64,000 bases of DNA from Poriferisodalis sp965237655 (GTDB lineage: Bacteria > Actinomycetota > Acidimicrobiia > Acidimicrobiales > Poriferisodalaceae), in contig NZ_CBDEGB010000002.1 of NCBI RefSeq assembly GCF_965237655.1, forward strand, positions 806,001-870,000, given 5' to 3'. Position numbers and translations under genes: made by a program. Under the pieces are notes generated by a model. It made no database searches and had not been told where the DNA came from. It saw nothing but the letters and a program-made list of their open reading frames with translations. Shown here piece by piece: positions 20,174 through 29,526 of the stretch (the stretch's first letter is position 1; each line of letters begins with the position of its first letter).

Positions 20174-20719
20174 TCACCCCTCAGCAACTGCCTCGTCGTG
20201 ACGCAGCAAGACCGTGATGACGGGCGTGCCGTAGCGGCGTACCCGAGAGGTGCGCCAGCGGTGATCGGGAGCCGGCTTGATCTCGTGGTCCGACTCGCAC
20301 ACCAGCACCTGGGCGCTCACCGCACCGAGAAGATCGTTCCAGCCATCGAATCGGTAGGGCGGATCGGCAAATGCCAAGTCCACCGGGTCCCGGGGCCCGG
20401 CCAAGAATCTCTGAGCGTCGGATCGAACCACCGTGGCCCGTTCGGCGAGTCCGAGCGCGGCCAGGTTCGCATCAATAATCCGGCAAGCGGTCGCGTCCGA
20501 ATCCACGAATGTGACATGCGTGGCGTTTCGCGACAGTGCCTCGATGCCGAGTGCGCCTGAGCCGGCGAACAGGTCCAGCACGGTGGCGCCATCCGGCGGC
20601 TGCAGGCTCACGAGCATGTTGAAGACGGCCTCGCGGGCCCGATCGGAAGTCGGCCGGATCGCATCGCTGCCGGGAGTCTCCAGGCGGCGACCGCCCAACG
20701 CCCCGCCGACGACACGCAT
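20174..20719 (-). CDS. rsmD: 16S rRNA (guanine-966-N2)-methyltransferase RsmD
   Basis: 181-residue SAM-dependent methyltransferase. MRVVGGALGGRRL and RPTSDRAREAVFNML are the family N-terminus, VLDLFAGSGALGIEALSR is the SAM motif, and ADPPY replaces the usual D/NPPY catalytic motif conservatively. It is on the minus strand between recG and coaD, whereas relatives usually have it in line with them, so a local inversion is possible. Confidence 0.92.
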   Translation of the reverse strand: MRVVGGALGGRRLETPGSDAIRPTSDRAREAVFNMLVSLQPPDGATVLDLFAGSGALGIEALSRNATHVTFVDSDATACRIIDANLAALGLAERATVVRSDAQRFLAGPRDPVDLAFADPPYRFDGWNDLLGAVSAQVLVCESDHEIKPAPDHRWRTSRVRRYGTPVITVLLRHDEAVAEG

Positions 20720-20730
20720 GGCGTCACCGT

Positions 20731-20790
20731 AGGCGGCACGCCTACGTTCTGGCAGCAGGCGGCACGCCTACGTTCTGGCAGCAGGCGGCA
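20731..20790. repeat. 26-bp tandem repeat between rsmD and a small gene
   Basis: Two perfect copies (20731-20756, 20757-20782) and the first 8 bases of a third. Each copy contains the dyad TAGGC-GGCAC-GCCTA or part of it. It lies in the divergent region between rsmD and the 69-residue gene. Confidence 0.9.
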
Positions 20791-20816
20791 AAACCGGCGC
20801 GTGAGACACTGCGGCA

Positions 20817-21026
20817 ATGGCGATCCCCCCGAATGCGCACGGCGATATCGGCGGCGTCGAGGTGCCCGCAGAGATCATCTGTGTCGACTGCGGCGGGCGC
20901 TGCGGCCTCCTGAACCTGCCCGAGCCGGACTGGGGCTTCGGGCCCGGAGACGTCGCCACCTACCGCTGTGCTGACTGCGGCGACCGCTGGGACCTCATCG
21001 TCTCCGACGCTGATACATCCGGTTGA
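20817..21026 (+). CDS. Small double-CxxC zinc-ribbon-like protein
   Basis: 69 residues with CVDCGGRC and, 26 residues later, CADCG, spaced like a zinc ribbon. There is no membrane segment. It is placed just upstream of coaD but separated from it by a tandem repeat. No known family was recognised. Confidence 0.6.
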   Translation: MAIPPNAHGDIGGVEVPAEIICVDCGGRCGLLNLPEPDWGFGPGDVATYRCADCGDRWDLIVSDADTSG

Positions 21027-21086
21027 GCACATCCGGCTGGGTACATCCAGCGGAGCACATCCGGCTGGGTACATCCAGCTGAGCAC
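21025..21086. repeat. 28-bp tandem repeat starting at a stop codon
   Basis: Two copies beginning GAGCACATCCGGCTGG (21025-21052, 21053-21080) plus the start of a third. The array begins within the TGA of the small zinc-ribbon gene. Confidence 0.9.
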
Positions 21087-21172
21087 TTGCCGCCGGGGGT
21101 CCCTCGATTCCCGACCGCCGCGCGGTACGGTCGCCCCACTGGACGCGGATCGATCCGGAGGAGCCGTTTTCG

Positions 21173-21664
21173 GTGGTCATGGCGATGTATCCAGGCTCGT
21201 TCGATCCTGTGCACAACGGGCATCTTGACGTGATTGCGGCGGCGTCGCGGCTGTTCGACTCGGTCGTTGTGGCAGCCATGCGGAATCCGTCCAAGGCCAC
21301 ACCACTGTTCTCTGACGACGAGCGTGTCGAAATGATCACCGAGTCAACCGGCTACCTCGGCAACGTCGCGGTGGTGCAGTTCGGAGAACTGGTTGTGGAC
21401 CTCGCTCAACGCCTCGGTGCCGATGTCATCGTGAAGGGGCTTCGCAGCCAGAGTGACTTCGAGTCTGAACTTCGCATGGCGCACATGAATCACTCAGTCA
21501 CCGGCGTCGAGACCGTCTTCGTCCCGCCCCGCACTGAGCATCTCTTCATCGCCTCCAACTACATCCGGGAGATCACCAAGTTCGGCGGCGACTGCTCGCA
21601 TCTGGTCCCGCCCCCGGTGGCCGATCGACTCCGGCAGCGCATAGCGCAGGAGGCAGCCACATGA
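21173..21664 (+). CDS. coaD: Phosphopantetheine adenylyltransferase
   Basis: Fourth step of coenzyme A synthesis: 4'-phosphopantetheine plus ATP to dephospho-CoA. 163 residues with YPGSFDPVHNGHLDVI (nucleotidyltransferase HxGH motif as HNGH), KGLRSQSDFESELRMA and EHLFIASNYIREI, near the ISSTxIRE position. GGAGGAG (21157-21163) favours GTG 21173; ATG 21179 is also possible. The stop overlaps the next start by 4 bp. Confidence 0.95.
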   Translation: MVMAMYPGSFDPVHNGHLDVIAAASRLFDSVVVAAMRNPSKATPLFSDDERVEMITESTGYLGNVAVVQFGELVVDLAQRLGADVIVKGLRSQSDFESELRMAHMNHSVTGVETVFVPPRTEHLFIASNYIREITKFGGDCSHLVPPPVADRLRQRIAQEAAT

Positions 21665-22407
21665 GCATGTCCGAAGGTGGCGTCGAGGCGCCGCCGCAAC
21701 CGTATGCGCACCCGGGAGTGCCACAACCGCGAACCCCGTTCGGGGCGGAAGCTGCGCCTACCGAGGAAACTCCGACGCCGTCGCAGTCTCGCTATCCGGG
21801 AACGCTGGCGCCCCGCCGCCCCTCGGTCACGGCTGAGCAGTTCATCCGTGAAGCCATGGAGATCATCGACGCCGCACGGCCGATGCCGCTGTCCACCTCG
21901 GTCATGATCAACCGCGACGAGGTAATGACGTTGCTCGAGTCTGCGCTGGCAGCCGTGCCCGACGAGACCCGGCAGGCCCGCTGGCTGCTTCGCGAGCGCG
22001 ACGAGGTGCTTGCCCAGGCGCGTGTCGACGCCAACCTGGTCATCGATGAAGCACGCAGCCGCGTGGCTCAGATGGTCCAGCGCACCGAGGTCGTGCGCAC
22101 CGCGGAGCGCCGTGCACGCCAGTTGCTGGACGACGCGCAGATCCAGACCCGTCGCCGCCGCCATGAAGTCGACGAGTACTGCGAGCGGCAGCTCGCGCAA
22201 TTTGCGGGCGCAGTCGACCAGATCCAGATCGCTGTGCAGGCGGCGCGGCGCAAACTGGGCAAGCGTGTCGCGACGCCGTTGGCGCCCGCATCGCCGATTG
22301 CTCCACCTGTACCGAACGGAGGAGCTGCCGCCGGCACCAGAGCCCCGCGGACGTCCGCCAGCGGTCCCGACACACACCCGGTGGTTTTCGACCAGGATCA
22401 GAAGTGA
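21661..22407 (+). CDS. SepIVA-like DivIVA-family coiled-coil protein
   Basis: 248 residues: a disordered Pro-rich N-terminus, then a long charged helical region (residues about 55-205, e.g. LLRERDEVLAQARVDANLVI) and a Pro/Ala tail. The position directly before the DUF177-rpmF pair matches the mycobacterial SepIVA gene, a septum-associated regulator of envelope growth. The assignment rests on position and coiled-coil character, not on a diagnostic motif. Confidence 0.65.
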   Translation: MSMSEGGVEAPPQPYAHPGVPQPRTPFGAEAAPTEETPTPSQSRYPGTLAPRRPSVTAEQFIREAMEIIDAARPMPLSTSVMINRDEVMTLLESALAAVPDETRQARWLLRERDEVLAQARVDANLVIDEARSRVAQMVQRTEVVRTAERRARQLLDDAQIQTRRRRHEVDEYCERQLAQFAGAVDQIQIAVQAARRKLGKRVATPLAPASPIAPPVPNGGAAAGTRAPRTSASGPDTHPVVFDQDQK

Positions 22408-22979
22408 GCCGCAGGGACCCCGAGCGGTCCCTGTCGGTGCCCCTGCGACTGGTCGGCGACGGGCAGCTCGAGTGGTCTGCGACGGTGACAGCCTCGGATC
22501 TGGTCGAGCGTGACTCACCAGACGCCCTGCGCATCGCCGATGTGGAAGTGCCGCTCGACAGCGACGTAGGGGTGAGATTGTCGCTGGAGCTCATCAGCGG
22601 TGGACTCAGCGTCGCAGGCCAGCTCACCGCGACCTGGAAGGGTCCGTGCGCCCGTTGCTGGTTACCGCTCGAAGGCGAGGTACGCACGACAGTCCGCGAA
22701 GTGTTCACCGCTGAACCCCGCGAAGGGGAGCAATACCGACTCGATCCCGAACACGCCGATCTCGTTCCAATGGTGCGGGAGGCGGTCCTGCTGGAGCTGC
22801 CCATCGAGGCGATCCCGTGCCCGCAGGCCGATCCATGCCCGAATCTCCCGTCGGAATTCGTACAATTTCACGACGATTCGATTCACGACGATGCGGCGCT
22901 CGACGACTCGGCCGAACTCGCAGATCCGCGCTGGGCGGCACTGGAAGCGCTGCGGGGCCACCCAGACGAGTCCTCCTGA
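22404..22979 (+). CDS. DUF177 (YceD) family protein
   Basis: 191-residue member of the YceD/DUF177 family always found before rpmF. CARCWLPLEGEVRTTVREVF is the typical central motif, and a Cys pair (PCPQADPCP) precedes an acidic tail. The start overlaps the upstream gene by 4 bp. Family members are linked to 23S rRNA maturation in some bacteria and plastids. Confidence 0.88.
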   Translation: MSRRDPERSLSVPLRLVGDGQLEWSATVTASDLVERDSPDALRIADVEVPLDSDVGVRLSLELISGGLSVAGQLTATWKGPCARCWLPLEGEVRTTVREVFTAEPREGEQYRLDPEHADLVPMVREAVLLELPIEAIPCPQADPCPNLPSEFVQFHDDSIHDDAALDDSAELADPRWAALEALRGHPDESS

Positions 22980-23153
22980 GGATGCTCACCGGGTCGGCTC
23001 GGAGAGCCCTGATGGCTAGGCTGCTTCGATCGCGACCCGCCGATGGCACCGCAGGGCGGTGCATCACCGTGGGCCGCAATTCCTTCGTCGGCACCAGTGC
23101 CGCCCCAGGCTGCGGCAAAGCCCCACAGCCGCCAGTGCTCGAGGAGTCCAGCT

Positions 23154-23333
23154 GTGGCAGTCCCCAAGAAGAAGACATCCAAGAGCAAGACGAGATCGCG
23201 TCGCGCAGCAGCGTGGCGGCTCTCGGAACCACCACGGAGCCTGTGTCCTCGGTGCAGCGCCGCGAAGCTGCCCCACCGGGTCTGCGGTCAATGCGGCTGG
23301 TACGGCGGCCGTCAAGCCCTCGACATCGCCTGA
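23154..23333 (+). CDS. rpmF: 50S ribosomal protein L32
   Basis: 59 residues. It begins VAVPKKKTSKSKTRSRR and has the zinc-ribbon CPRC...CGQC (all four Cys present). GAGGAG seven bases before GTG 23154 decides the start. The 174 bases between DUF177 and rpmF hold nothing else recognisable. Confidence 0.95.
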   Translation: MAVPKKKTSKSKTRSRRAAAWRLSEPPRSLCPRCSAAKLPHRVCGQCGWYGGRQALDIA

Positions 23334-23355
23334 ACATAGATCGGCGCCGGGGCTG

Positions 23356-24348
23356 ATGACACTGCCGGTCGCTGTCGACGCCATGGGCGGCGATCATGCG
23401 CCCGGCGCGGTCGTCGAGGGAGCGCTGGACGCAGTACGGGAGGGCCTCGACGTCGTCCTCGTGGGGCGTAGCGACGCGATCGTTGCGGCCGGCGGCGACT
23501 CGCTCGACATCATCGAGGCCTCCGAGGTCATCGAGATGTCCGAGGAGCCGAGCCGCGCCGTGCGGACAAAGAAGGACTCTTCGATCGCCCGCGCTGTCAA
23601 TGCCGTACGCGACGGCGAGGCCTCGGCGGTGGTGAGCGCCGGAAACACTGGCGCAGTCGCAGCGGCGGCTCTCTTGCGGCTGAGGCGTTTGCCTGGAGTT
23701 GCCCGGCCCGCCATCGCGACCGCGTTTCCCGTGCCCGGCGGCGGCACGGAACGCGTCTTGCTCGATTCAGGCGCCATGGCCGACTGCAATGCCCGATGGC
23801 TGCACCAGTTCGCCCGCCTCGGCTCTGCCTATAGCCGCATCCGTTTCGGTGTGGCAGTACCGAGTGTCGGGCTGCTCTCGATCGGCGAGGAGCCCGAGAA
23901 GGGCAACCTGCTCGTGAAGGAGACCCACAAGCTGCTCGCGGCCGACAGCGAGATCGATTTCTTCGGCAACATCGAGGGGCGCGACGTCCTCGATGGCCCC
24001 GTCGATGTTGTGGTCACTGATGGCTTTACCGGAAATGTGGTGCTGAAGTCCCTCGAGGGCACGGCATCGTTCTTTGTCCGGCTGATTCTTGAACGACTCT
24101 CCCAAAGCGGGCCGGCGGGTGCCGAAGCGCTCCGCCTGCTTGCGCCGCTCGCCGACGAAATGAGCCCCGACAGCGTCGGGGGCGCGATGCTGCTCGGCGT
24201 GCGGGGAGTCTGCGTGATCGCGCACGGCTCGTCGAGCCCCAGAGCGGTGACGAACGCCATCAGGGTCGCTCACCGCATGGTCGAGGCGGACTTGTTGGGC
24301 GAGCTCGCAGCCGTCAGCCTCCCATCTCCTTCGGTTGACCACCGGTAG
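23356..24348 (+). CDS. plsX: Phosphate acyltransferase PlsX
   Basis: Makes acyl-phosphate from acyl-ACP for phospholipid synthesis. 330 residues with VAVDAMGGDHAPGAVVEGAL at the start, ARAVNAVRDGEASAVVSAGN, and VVTDGFTGNVVLKSLEGTA. It is followed by acpP, as is usual. The frame is open upstream, but ATG 23356 gives the standard N-terminus. Confidence 0.95.
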   Translation: MTLPVAVDAMGGDHAPGAVVEGALDAVREGLDVVLVGRSDAIVAAGGDSLDIIEASEVIEMSEEPSRAVRTKKDSSIARAVNAVRDGEASAVVSAGNTGAVAAAALLRLRRLPGVARPAIATAFPVPGGGTERVLLDSGAMADCNARWLHQFARLGSAYSRIRFGVAVPSVGLLSIGEEPEKGNLLVKETHKLLAADSEIDFFGNIEGRDVLDGPVDVVVTDGFTGNVVLKSLEGTASFFVRLILERLSQSGPAGAEALRLLAPLADEMSPDSVGGAMLLGVRGVCVIAHGSSSPRAVTNAIRVAHRMVEADLLGELAAVSLPSPSVDHR

Positions 24349-24411
24349 GCTGGCCCGCGCATCCGCAGAACGGATAGCCCAGATAGCCAGGACCTGTCCG
24401 TTGTCCCAGAA

Positions 24412-24430
24412 CGACGCCGCAGTGGCGTCG
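24412..24430 (+). promoter_or_regulatory. Hairpin between plsX and acpP
   Basis: CGACGCC, loop GCAGT, GGCGTCG: a perfect 7-bp stem 25 bases upstream of the acpP start. There is no T-run. It could affect RNA stability between the two genes; the role is unknown. Confidence 0.35.
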
Positions 24431-24455
24431 GAACGCCCCCGGGGCAGGAGTCGCC

Positions 24456-24746
24456 ATGCCCGCTGAAACTCATGTGCGCCAGAATCCGCCCGAGCGTGAA
24501 GAGGTCTTCGATCTCATTCGCAATCAGCTCGCCGACATTCTGGAGTTGGAACCTTCTCAGGTGGCCGAGTCCGCTTCCTTCGTGGACGACCTCGGTGCAG
24601 ACTCGCTGGCGCTGATCGAGCTGGTCGAAGCGTTGGAAGAAGAGCTCTCGGATCGCACGGTTGGATTCCGCATCGAAGACGAGGACCTCGAAGACCTCAA
24701 GACTGTGCGCGATGCCATCGACTATGTGATGGAGCGCGTCGACTGA
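24456..24746 (+). CDS. acpP: Acyl carrier protein
   Basis: 96 residues, acidic, with the phosphopantetheine site DDLGADSLALIEL (Ser attached to the arm). It has a 15-residue extra N-terminus compared with the usual 77-80. It carries acyl chains for fatty-acid synthesis and the PlsX reaction next door, and is followed 1 bp later by rnc. Confidence 0.95.
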   Translation: MPAETHVRQNPPEREEVFDLIRNQLADILELEPSQVAESASFVDDLGADSLALIELVEALEEELSDRTVGFRIEDEDLEDLKTVRDAIDYVMERVD

Positions 24747-24747
24747 C

Positions 24748-25515
24748 GTGGAGATTGCTGTCGCCGAACGTGCCTCCCACGACAGCTTCGCGGAGCGTGT
24801 CGGGCATGACTTCACTGACGCCAGCCTTCTGACCGAGGCTCTCTCACACCGAAGCTGGTGCCACGAGCACAACGGCGCGGCGGACCCTGACCATGAAGCT
24901 ACGTCCAATGAGCGCTTGGAATTCCTGGGCGACGCCGTGCTAGGGCTCTGCGTCTGCGACGTTGCCATGACCAACTCGCCCGAACTCGGCCCGGGCGAGC
25001 TGAGCGCTGTGAGGTCGGCTGTTGTGAGCGCCGAGGCTTTGGCGGACGCAGCTCGAGACTGCGGCCTGGGGTCTGCGCTGCTGCTCGGTCGCGGTGAGGT
25101 GGCGACCGGGGGAGCCGACAAGGCGTCGATCCTGGCTGACGCACTCGAAGCGGTGCTGGGTGCGGTGTATCTCGACGGTGGCCTCGACGCAGCTCGCGGC
25201 GCCGTGCAACGTCTTCTGGGCCCACGTATTGCGGAGGCAGCTGCCGAACCCGGCGCTGGCGAGGCCAAGACCCGATTCCAGGAACTCGTGGCTCGGTGCT
25301 ATGGAACCGAACCCACCTACGAAGTGTCGCGTTCCGGTCCCGCGCACAGTCCGCGCTTCGTAGCCGAAGCGCGGATCGACACAGACGTTTGGGGCCGGGG
25401 AGAGGGTCTGACGAAACGAGCCGCGGAGCGTCGCGCAGCGCAAGCTGCGTGCCTGCGGTTGATCGCAGACCGCAGTGACCGACCGACAATTGCGGAGGAG
25501 CCCGCCCATGGCTGA
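24748..25515 (+). CDS. rnc: Ribonuclease III
   Basis: Double-strand-specific RNase for rRNA processing. 255 residues: catalytic domain with NERLEFLGDAVLGL and DALEAVLGAVYLDGG (metal-site acids), then a dsRNA-binding domain (TRFQELVARCYG through GLTKRAAERRAAQAA). GTG start. It overlaps the Fpg-like gene by 8 bp. Confidence 0.95.
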   Translation: MEIAVAERASHDSFAERVGHDFTDASLLTEALSHRSWCHEHNGAADPDHEATSNERLEFLGDAVLGLCVCDVAMTNSPELGPGELSAVRSAVVSAEALADAARDCGLGSALLLGRGEVATGGADKASILADALEAVLGAVYLDGGLDAARGAVQRLLGPRIAEAAAEPGAGEAKTRFQELVARCYGTEPTYEVSRSGPAHSPRFVAEARIDTDVWGRGEGLTKRAAERRAAQAACLRLIADRSDRPTIAEEPAHG

Positions 25516-26338
25516 ATTGCCAGAGATCGAGATCGCTCGGCGCGATCTTGACAAGGAGATCGCGGGCCGCCGGATCAAGATGGTCGATGTCCCCGGCACC
25601 AAGAAATCGCTGCCTGCGATGCGTTCGAAGCAGCAGTTTGCCGATCTCCTCGTCGGCAAGAAGATCCTGTCTGTGTCACGAGACGGCACGCTGCTGCTGT
25701 TCGACCTCGGCCCAGACGAGGTCATGGTGGTGCACCTCGGTGCCACTGGCTCATTGCGTCGGGCCACTTCGAGAACGCCGCAGATCCCCGGTACCAAGGT
25801 GGTGCTCGGCTTCACCACCGGCGGTCAGTTGCGCGTAGTTGACTCGGGTGCCGGTGTGACGTTGCGCGTGATCGCGAAAGCCCGTTACCACAAGGTGTAC
25901 CCGTCCCAGGCCGATTTGGGATTCGACCCGGTGGAGATGCCGATGCCGTGGACCGACTTCGCTCTCATGCTGCGGGGTCGTTCTGACACCATTCGGGACC
26001 TGCTGCTGGACCCGACGTTCGTCGTGGGGCTCGGGCCGATGTACTCCGATGAGGTACTGCACGCGGCTCGCCTGGGGCATGCGCGCGCTGCGAGGGAGCT
26101 GAACACCCAGGAGGTCCGGCGGCTCTACCGCGCCATCGTCGAGACGGTTCACAACTCGATCAAGTACCGGGGCTCCTCGGTCGGCGGCCATCTCGACATC
26201 TTCGGCAAGGCAGGGGGCTTCGATTCCTACTTCGAGGTGTATGGACGGGCAGGCGAGCGATGCCGCAACGGCCGGGGCGATGTCCTCACGGCTGTTATCC
26301 GGGGCATGACGCACCACTACTGCGACTATCAGGTGTAG
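25508..26338 (+). CDS. Fpg/MutM-family DNA glycosylase homologue lacking key catalytic residues
   Basis: 276 residues, in the normal mutM position between rnc and smc. The fold is recognisable (AELPEIEIARRDL start, VHLGATGSL, H2TH region LLLDPTFVVGLGPMYSDEVL, final THHYC). The N-terminal catalytic Pro is Ala (M-A-E-L-P-E). The beta-hairpin Lys of Fpg is Thr (RDGTLLLFDL), the Asn of the GIGN motif is Pro, and the zinc finger keeps only one Cys of each pair (RCRNG, YCDYQ). The Glu after position 1 is kept. ATG 25508 follows GGAGG. It probably binds DNA; classical lyase activity is doubtful, though an Ala amine could in principle act like Val in NEIL3. Confidence 0.85.
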   Translation: MAELPEIEIARRDLDKEIAGRRIKMVDVPGTKKSLPAMRSKQQFADLLVGKKILSVSRDGTLLLFDLGPDEVMVVHLGATGSLRRATSRTPQIPGTKVVLGFTTGGQLRVVDSGAGVTLRVIAKARYHKVYPSQADLGFDPVEMPMPWTDFALMLRGRSDTIRDLLLDPTFVVGLGPMYSDEVLHAARLGHARAARELNTQEVRRLYRAIVETVHNSIKYRGSSVGGHLDIFGKAGGFDSYFEVYGRAGERCRNGRGDVLTAVIRGMTHHYCDYQV

Positions 26339-26365
26339 ACGTCAACTTCCGCACATCGAGTTCCT

Positions 26366-29300
26366 GTGTTCCTCCGCTCCCTGACACTGTCCGGTTTCAA
26401 ATCGTTCGCCGAGACCTCCACGCTCACGTTCGAACCGGGCGTCACCGTGGTGGTGGGTCCGAACGGCAGCGGCAAGTCGAACGTTGTTGATGCCATCGCC
26501 TGGGTGCTCGGCGCTCAAGGGCCGCGCACGTTGCGAGGCCAGCGGATGGACGACGTCGTCTTCGCCGGCACCGATCGCCGTGTGGCGCTTGGTCGAGCGC
26601 AGGTCACTTTGGTCATCGACAACGAATCGCAGACATTGCCGACCTCCACAGCAGAGGTGGCCATCACCCGAACGCTCTTCCGCTCCGGCGACTCGGAGTA
26701 CGCACTCAACGGGACGCCTTGCCGGCTTCTCGACCTGCAGGAACTGCTGAACGATGCTGGCGTCGGACGCCAGCAGCACATCATCGTGGCCCAAGATCAG
26801 ATCACCCAGGTGCTCGCAGCTCGGCCCGAAGAGCGGCGCGCGCTCATCGAGGAGGCCGCGGGTGTTCTCAAGTTCCGTCGCCGCAAGGAGCGGGCAGAGC
26901 GGCGGCTGGAAGGCACCGAGGCGAACGTGACGCGCCTCGTCGACCTGCAGCGCGAACTCCGCCGCCAGCTGCGGCCGCTCGAACGGCAGGCAGAGGCCGC
27001 TCGCCAGCACCGAGAGCTCAGCGCGGCACTGTCTGACCTTCAGCTGTACAACGCTGGACGCGAGCTGGCGGCGCATCAGCAGGCGCAGAGTGCCTCTGAT
27101 GCTCGACGGGCCGAATTCGCGGCGCAGCAGGAAGCCGCCGCTGCGTCGATCAGCGACATCGACGGTGCGATCGGCAACGCGCAGTCTCAGCTCGCACAAC
27201 TGACTTCAGAACCAGCGGACCGGCTCTCGCGTGTGGCATCGCTGTCTGAACGGGCACGGGGCCTCATCGGTCAGACCTACGAGCGGATGCGCTCGGTCGA
27301 GCGAGAACGAAATGTGTTGCTCGATTCCGACGTGGTCGCAACGCTGACTGACGAGCACGCTCGCCTCTCCGCGGAGTTGGCAGACCTTGACGCGGCCGCC
27401 GAGGCGCCGTCGCAGGGCGGCAATGCGAGTGTCCCGACCGGCGAGCTAGCCGGCCAGACATCCGACACCCCCGAAGCGGCCGCTGAAGAAGCCGATCTGG
27501 CAGTCGCCGAGGCCGAGACAGGCGTGGCAGCAGCCGCCGAGGCGCTGGGGACCGCAGACGAACGACAGCGCGAGGTGGCGGAGGAGCTGCAGCGCTGGAT
27601 CGGGCGATCCGAGGCCTTGACCTCCGCAGTGGAAACGGCGCAGGCCCAGTCCGGCATCGCAGCGCTGAATGACGTTGCGGGCCTATTGGGCGTGCTCGCC
27701 GACCTCGTGACCATCGACGAAGGCTGGGAAGCTGCCGCCGAAGCTGCAGCGGACGGCGCATTGGGCGCTGTGATTGTGAGAGATGACACCGCAGCGGCTG
27801 ATGCACTTGCCGCGATTGCCGAGGCCGGTGTGAGCGGGTCGGTGGTCTCGCTCATCGGCGTGCCTGCCCACGGCCTCTCGTCGCATCGTGACGGCGAACT
27901 GCGGTTCGGGGCGGGAATGGAGCTCGTTCGGCCGCACGTTCATGTGAGACCTGACGCTCCCGAGTGGAGCCGTCCCGGCTTGGAAACGCTGCTCGATGAG
28001 GTGATGGGTTCAGCAGTGCGTGTTCGGGGCGGCTGGGCCAGCGCATTCGAACGCGCAACGCTCGATCGTGACGCCGTGTTCGTCACGGCCGGCGGCGACC
28101 GATTCGGGCCAGGTCGTTGGCGGATCGGCAGTGCGGGACCGGCAGCGGCCGCCGCGGCGCTCGACGAGACGCGCGAGCACATCAACGAACTGAAGCGCCA
28201 GCACCAGCTGGCCGCCGAGGCGTGGACTTCAGCACACCAGGCGCACCGAGCGGCACTCGATGAGTTCCGAGGCGCCCAGCGCTCGGCCGACGTGCTGCAA
28301 CGGCAGGTCGCAGCTGCTACAGCCCGGCGGGCCGCGCAGTCCCAGGCGCGTGAGGCTCGGGCCGAGTCCCAGCTGCAGCGCCGATCGGGCCTTGAGCATC
28401 GACTCCGGGCGATCACGGAGCGGCTGGCTGGCCATGAGAACTCTCACGCGGCTGCTGGGGCCCGGCTGGCGCGCGCTGAGGCCATCGTGACGGCGTTGGA
28501 TCAGCTTGCGCTGCTGCTGTCGGAGCGGCGCCAGCGACTCGACGCTGAGTTCAAGCGCTTGCGAGCACGCCACGACGCGCGCACGGAGTTGGTGCGTCAG
28601 CTGTCGGACCGCCTCGATGCGCTCCGGCTCGAGCGCGACGCCGCGTCTGCACGCCAGGAGCAACTTCGCACGGAGTTGGCAGCCCTTGACGTGTCCGATG
28701 CCGAGCGGCGAACCAAGCGAGACGCCCTGGTTTCGGTGCTGCGTGCGGATTTTGCTGCGGAGCCGGCAGCGGCGCTCGCAGCACCACCCCCGCCGCTGCC
28801 GCAAGGCGTCAGTGCTCGGGCCCACGAGCGGGCATTGCGCGCAGACCTCAATCGCCTCGGGCCGGTGAACCCCCTGGCGTTGTCCGAGTATGAGGTCGCC
28901 TCCGAGCGTTTCGAGTTCGTGGCCGCTCAGCTCGCTGACGTGCGCAGCAGTCGGCGCGAGCTGCACAAGGTGATTCGTGCCATCGACGCCGAGATCGTGG
29001 CGACGTTTGCGACCGCATTCGAAGATGTCGCTCGGAACTTCGCCGAGTTGTTCGGCACCCTGTTCCCCGGTGGAGTCGGCAAGCTCTCGCTGACCGAGCC
29101 CGAAGAACTCCTCACGTGCGGTGTGGAGCTTGACGTTCGGCCTGCCGGCAAGCGCATTGGTCGCTTGTCGCTGCTGTCGGGCGGCGAACGCTCGCTGGTC
29201 GCCCTGGCGTACCTCTTTGCGGTGTTCCGCAGCCGTCCGTCGCCTTTCTACGTCCTCGACGAGGTCGAAGCAGCCCTCGATGACGTCAACCTTCAGCGTT

Positions 29301-29515
29301 TCCTGGATCTCGTGGCGGACTTCCGGCGTGAGTCGCAGCTCATCATCGTGAGTCATCAACGTCGCACCATGGAGTCGGCGGACGTCCTGTACGGCGTGTC
29401 GATGCCGCCGGGAGGCTCCAGCGTGGTCGTGTCGGAGCGGCCCGAGCGCGCAGCGGCGCTCGTTGCCGCGCACGCGACGTCTGAGATCGGAGAGCCCGCG
29501 ACGACGCCTCGGTAG
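26366..29515 (+). CDS. smc: Chromosome segregation ATPase SMC
   Basis: 1049 residues. The N-terminal head has Walker A VVGPNGSGKSNVVDAI. Coiled-coil arms surround a hinge (about residues 445-590, with GVPAHGLSSHRDGELRFGAG). The C-terminal head has signature LSGGERSLVALAYLFAVF and Walker B PFYVLDEVEAALDD. Arms are shorter than in typical bacterial SMC (about 1150-1200 residues) and Ala-rich. GTG start. The kleisin partners ScpA/ScpB are not in the window. First gene of the smc-ftsY-ffh group. Confidence 0.95.
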   Translation: MFLRSLTLSGFKSFAETSTLTFEPGVTVVVGPNGSGKSNVVDAIAWVLGAQGPRTLRGQRMDDVVFAGTDRRVALGRAQVTLVIDNESQTLPTSTAEVAITRTLFRSGDSEYALNGTPCRLLDLQELLNDAGVGRQQHIIVAQDQITQVLAARPEERRALIEEAAGVLKFRRRKERAERRLEGTEANVTRLVDLQRELRRQLRPLERQAEAARQHRELSAALSDLQLYNAGRELAAHQQAQSASDARRAEFAAQQEAAAASISDIDGAIGNAQSQLAQLTSEPADRLSRVASLSERARGLIGQTYERMRSVERERNVLLDSDVVATLTDEHARLSAELADLDAAAEAPSQGGNASVPTGELAGQTSDTPEAAAEEADLAVAEAETGVAAAAEALGTADERQREVAEELQRWIGRSEALTSAVETAQAQSGIAALNDVAGLLGVLADLVTIDEGWEAAAEAAADGALGAVIVRDDTAAADALAAIAEAGVSGSVVSLIGVPAHGLSSHRDGELRFGAGMELVRPHVHVRPDAPEWSRPGLETLLDEVMGSAVRVRGGWASAFERATLDRDAVFVTAGGDRFGPGRWRIGSAGPAAAAAALDETREHINELKRQHQLAAEAWTSAHQAHRAALDEFRGAQRSADVLQRQVAAATARRAAQSQAREARAESQLQRRSGLEHRLRAITERLAGHENSHAAAGARLARAEAIVTALDQLALLLSERRQRLDAEFKRLRARHDARTELVRQLSDRLDALRLERDAASARQEQLRTELAALDVSDAERRTKRDALVSVLRADFAAEPAAALAAPPPPLPQGVSARAHERALRADLNRLGPVNPLALSEYEVASERFEFVAAQLADVRSSRRELHKVIRAIDAEIVATFATAFEDVARNFAELFGTLFPGGVGKLSLTEPEELLTCGVELDVRPAGKRIGRLSLLSGGERSLVALAYLFAVFRSRPSPFYVLDEVEAALDDVNLQRFLDLVADFRRESQLIIVSHQRRTMESADVLYGVSMPPGGSSVVVSERPERAAALVAAHATSEIGEPATTPR

Positions 29516-29526
29516 CCTGCCCGGCA

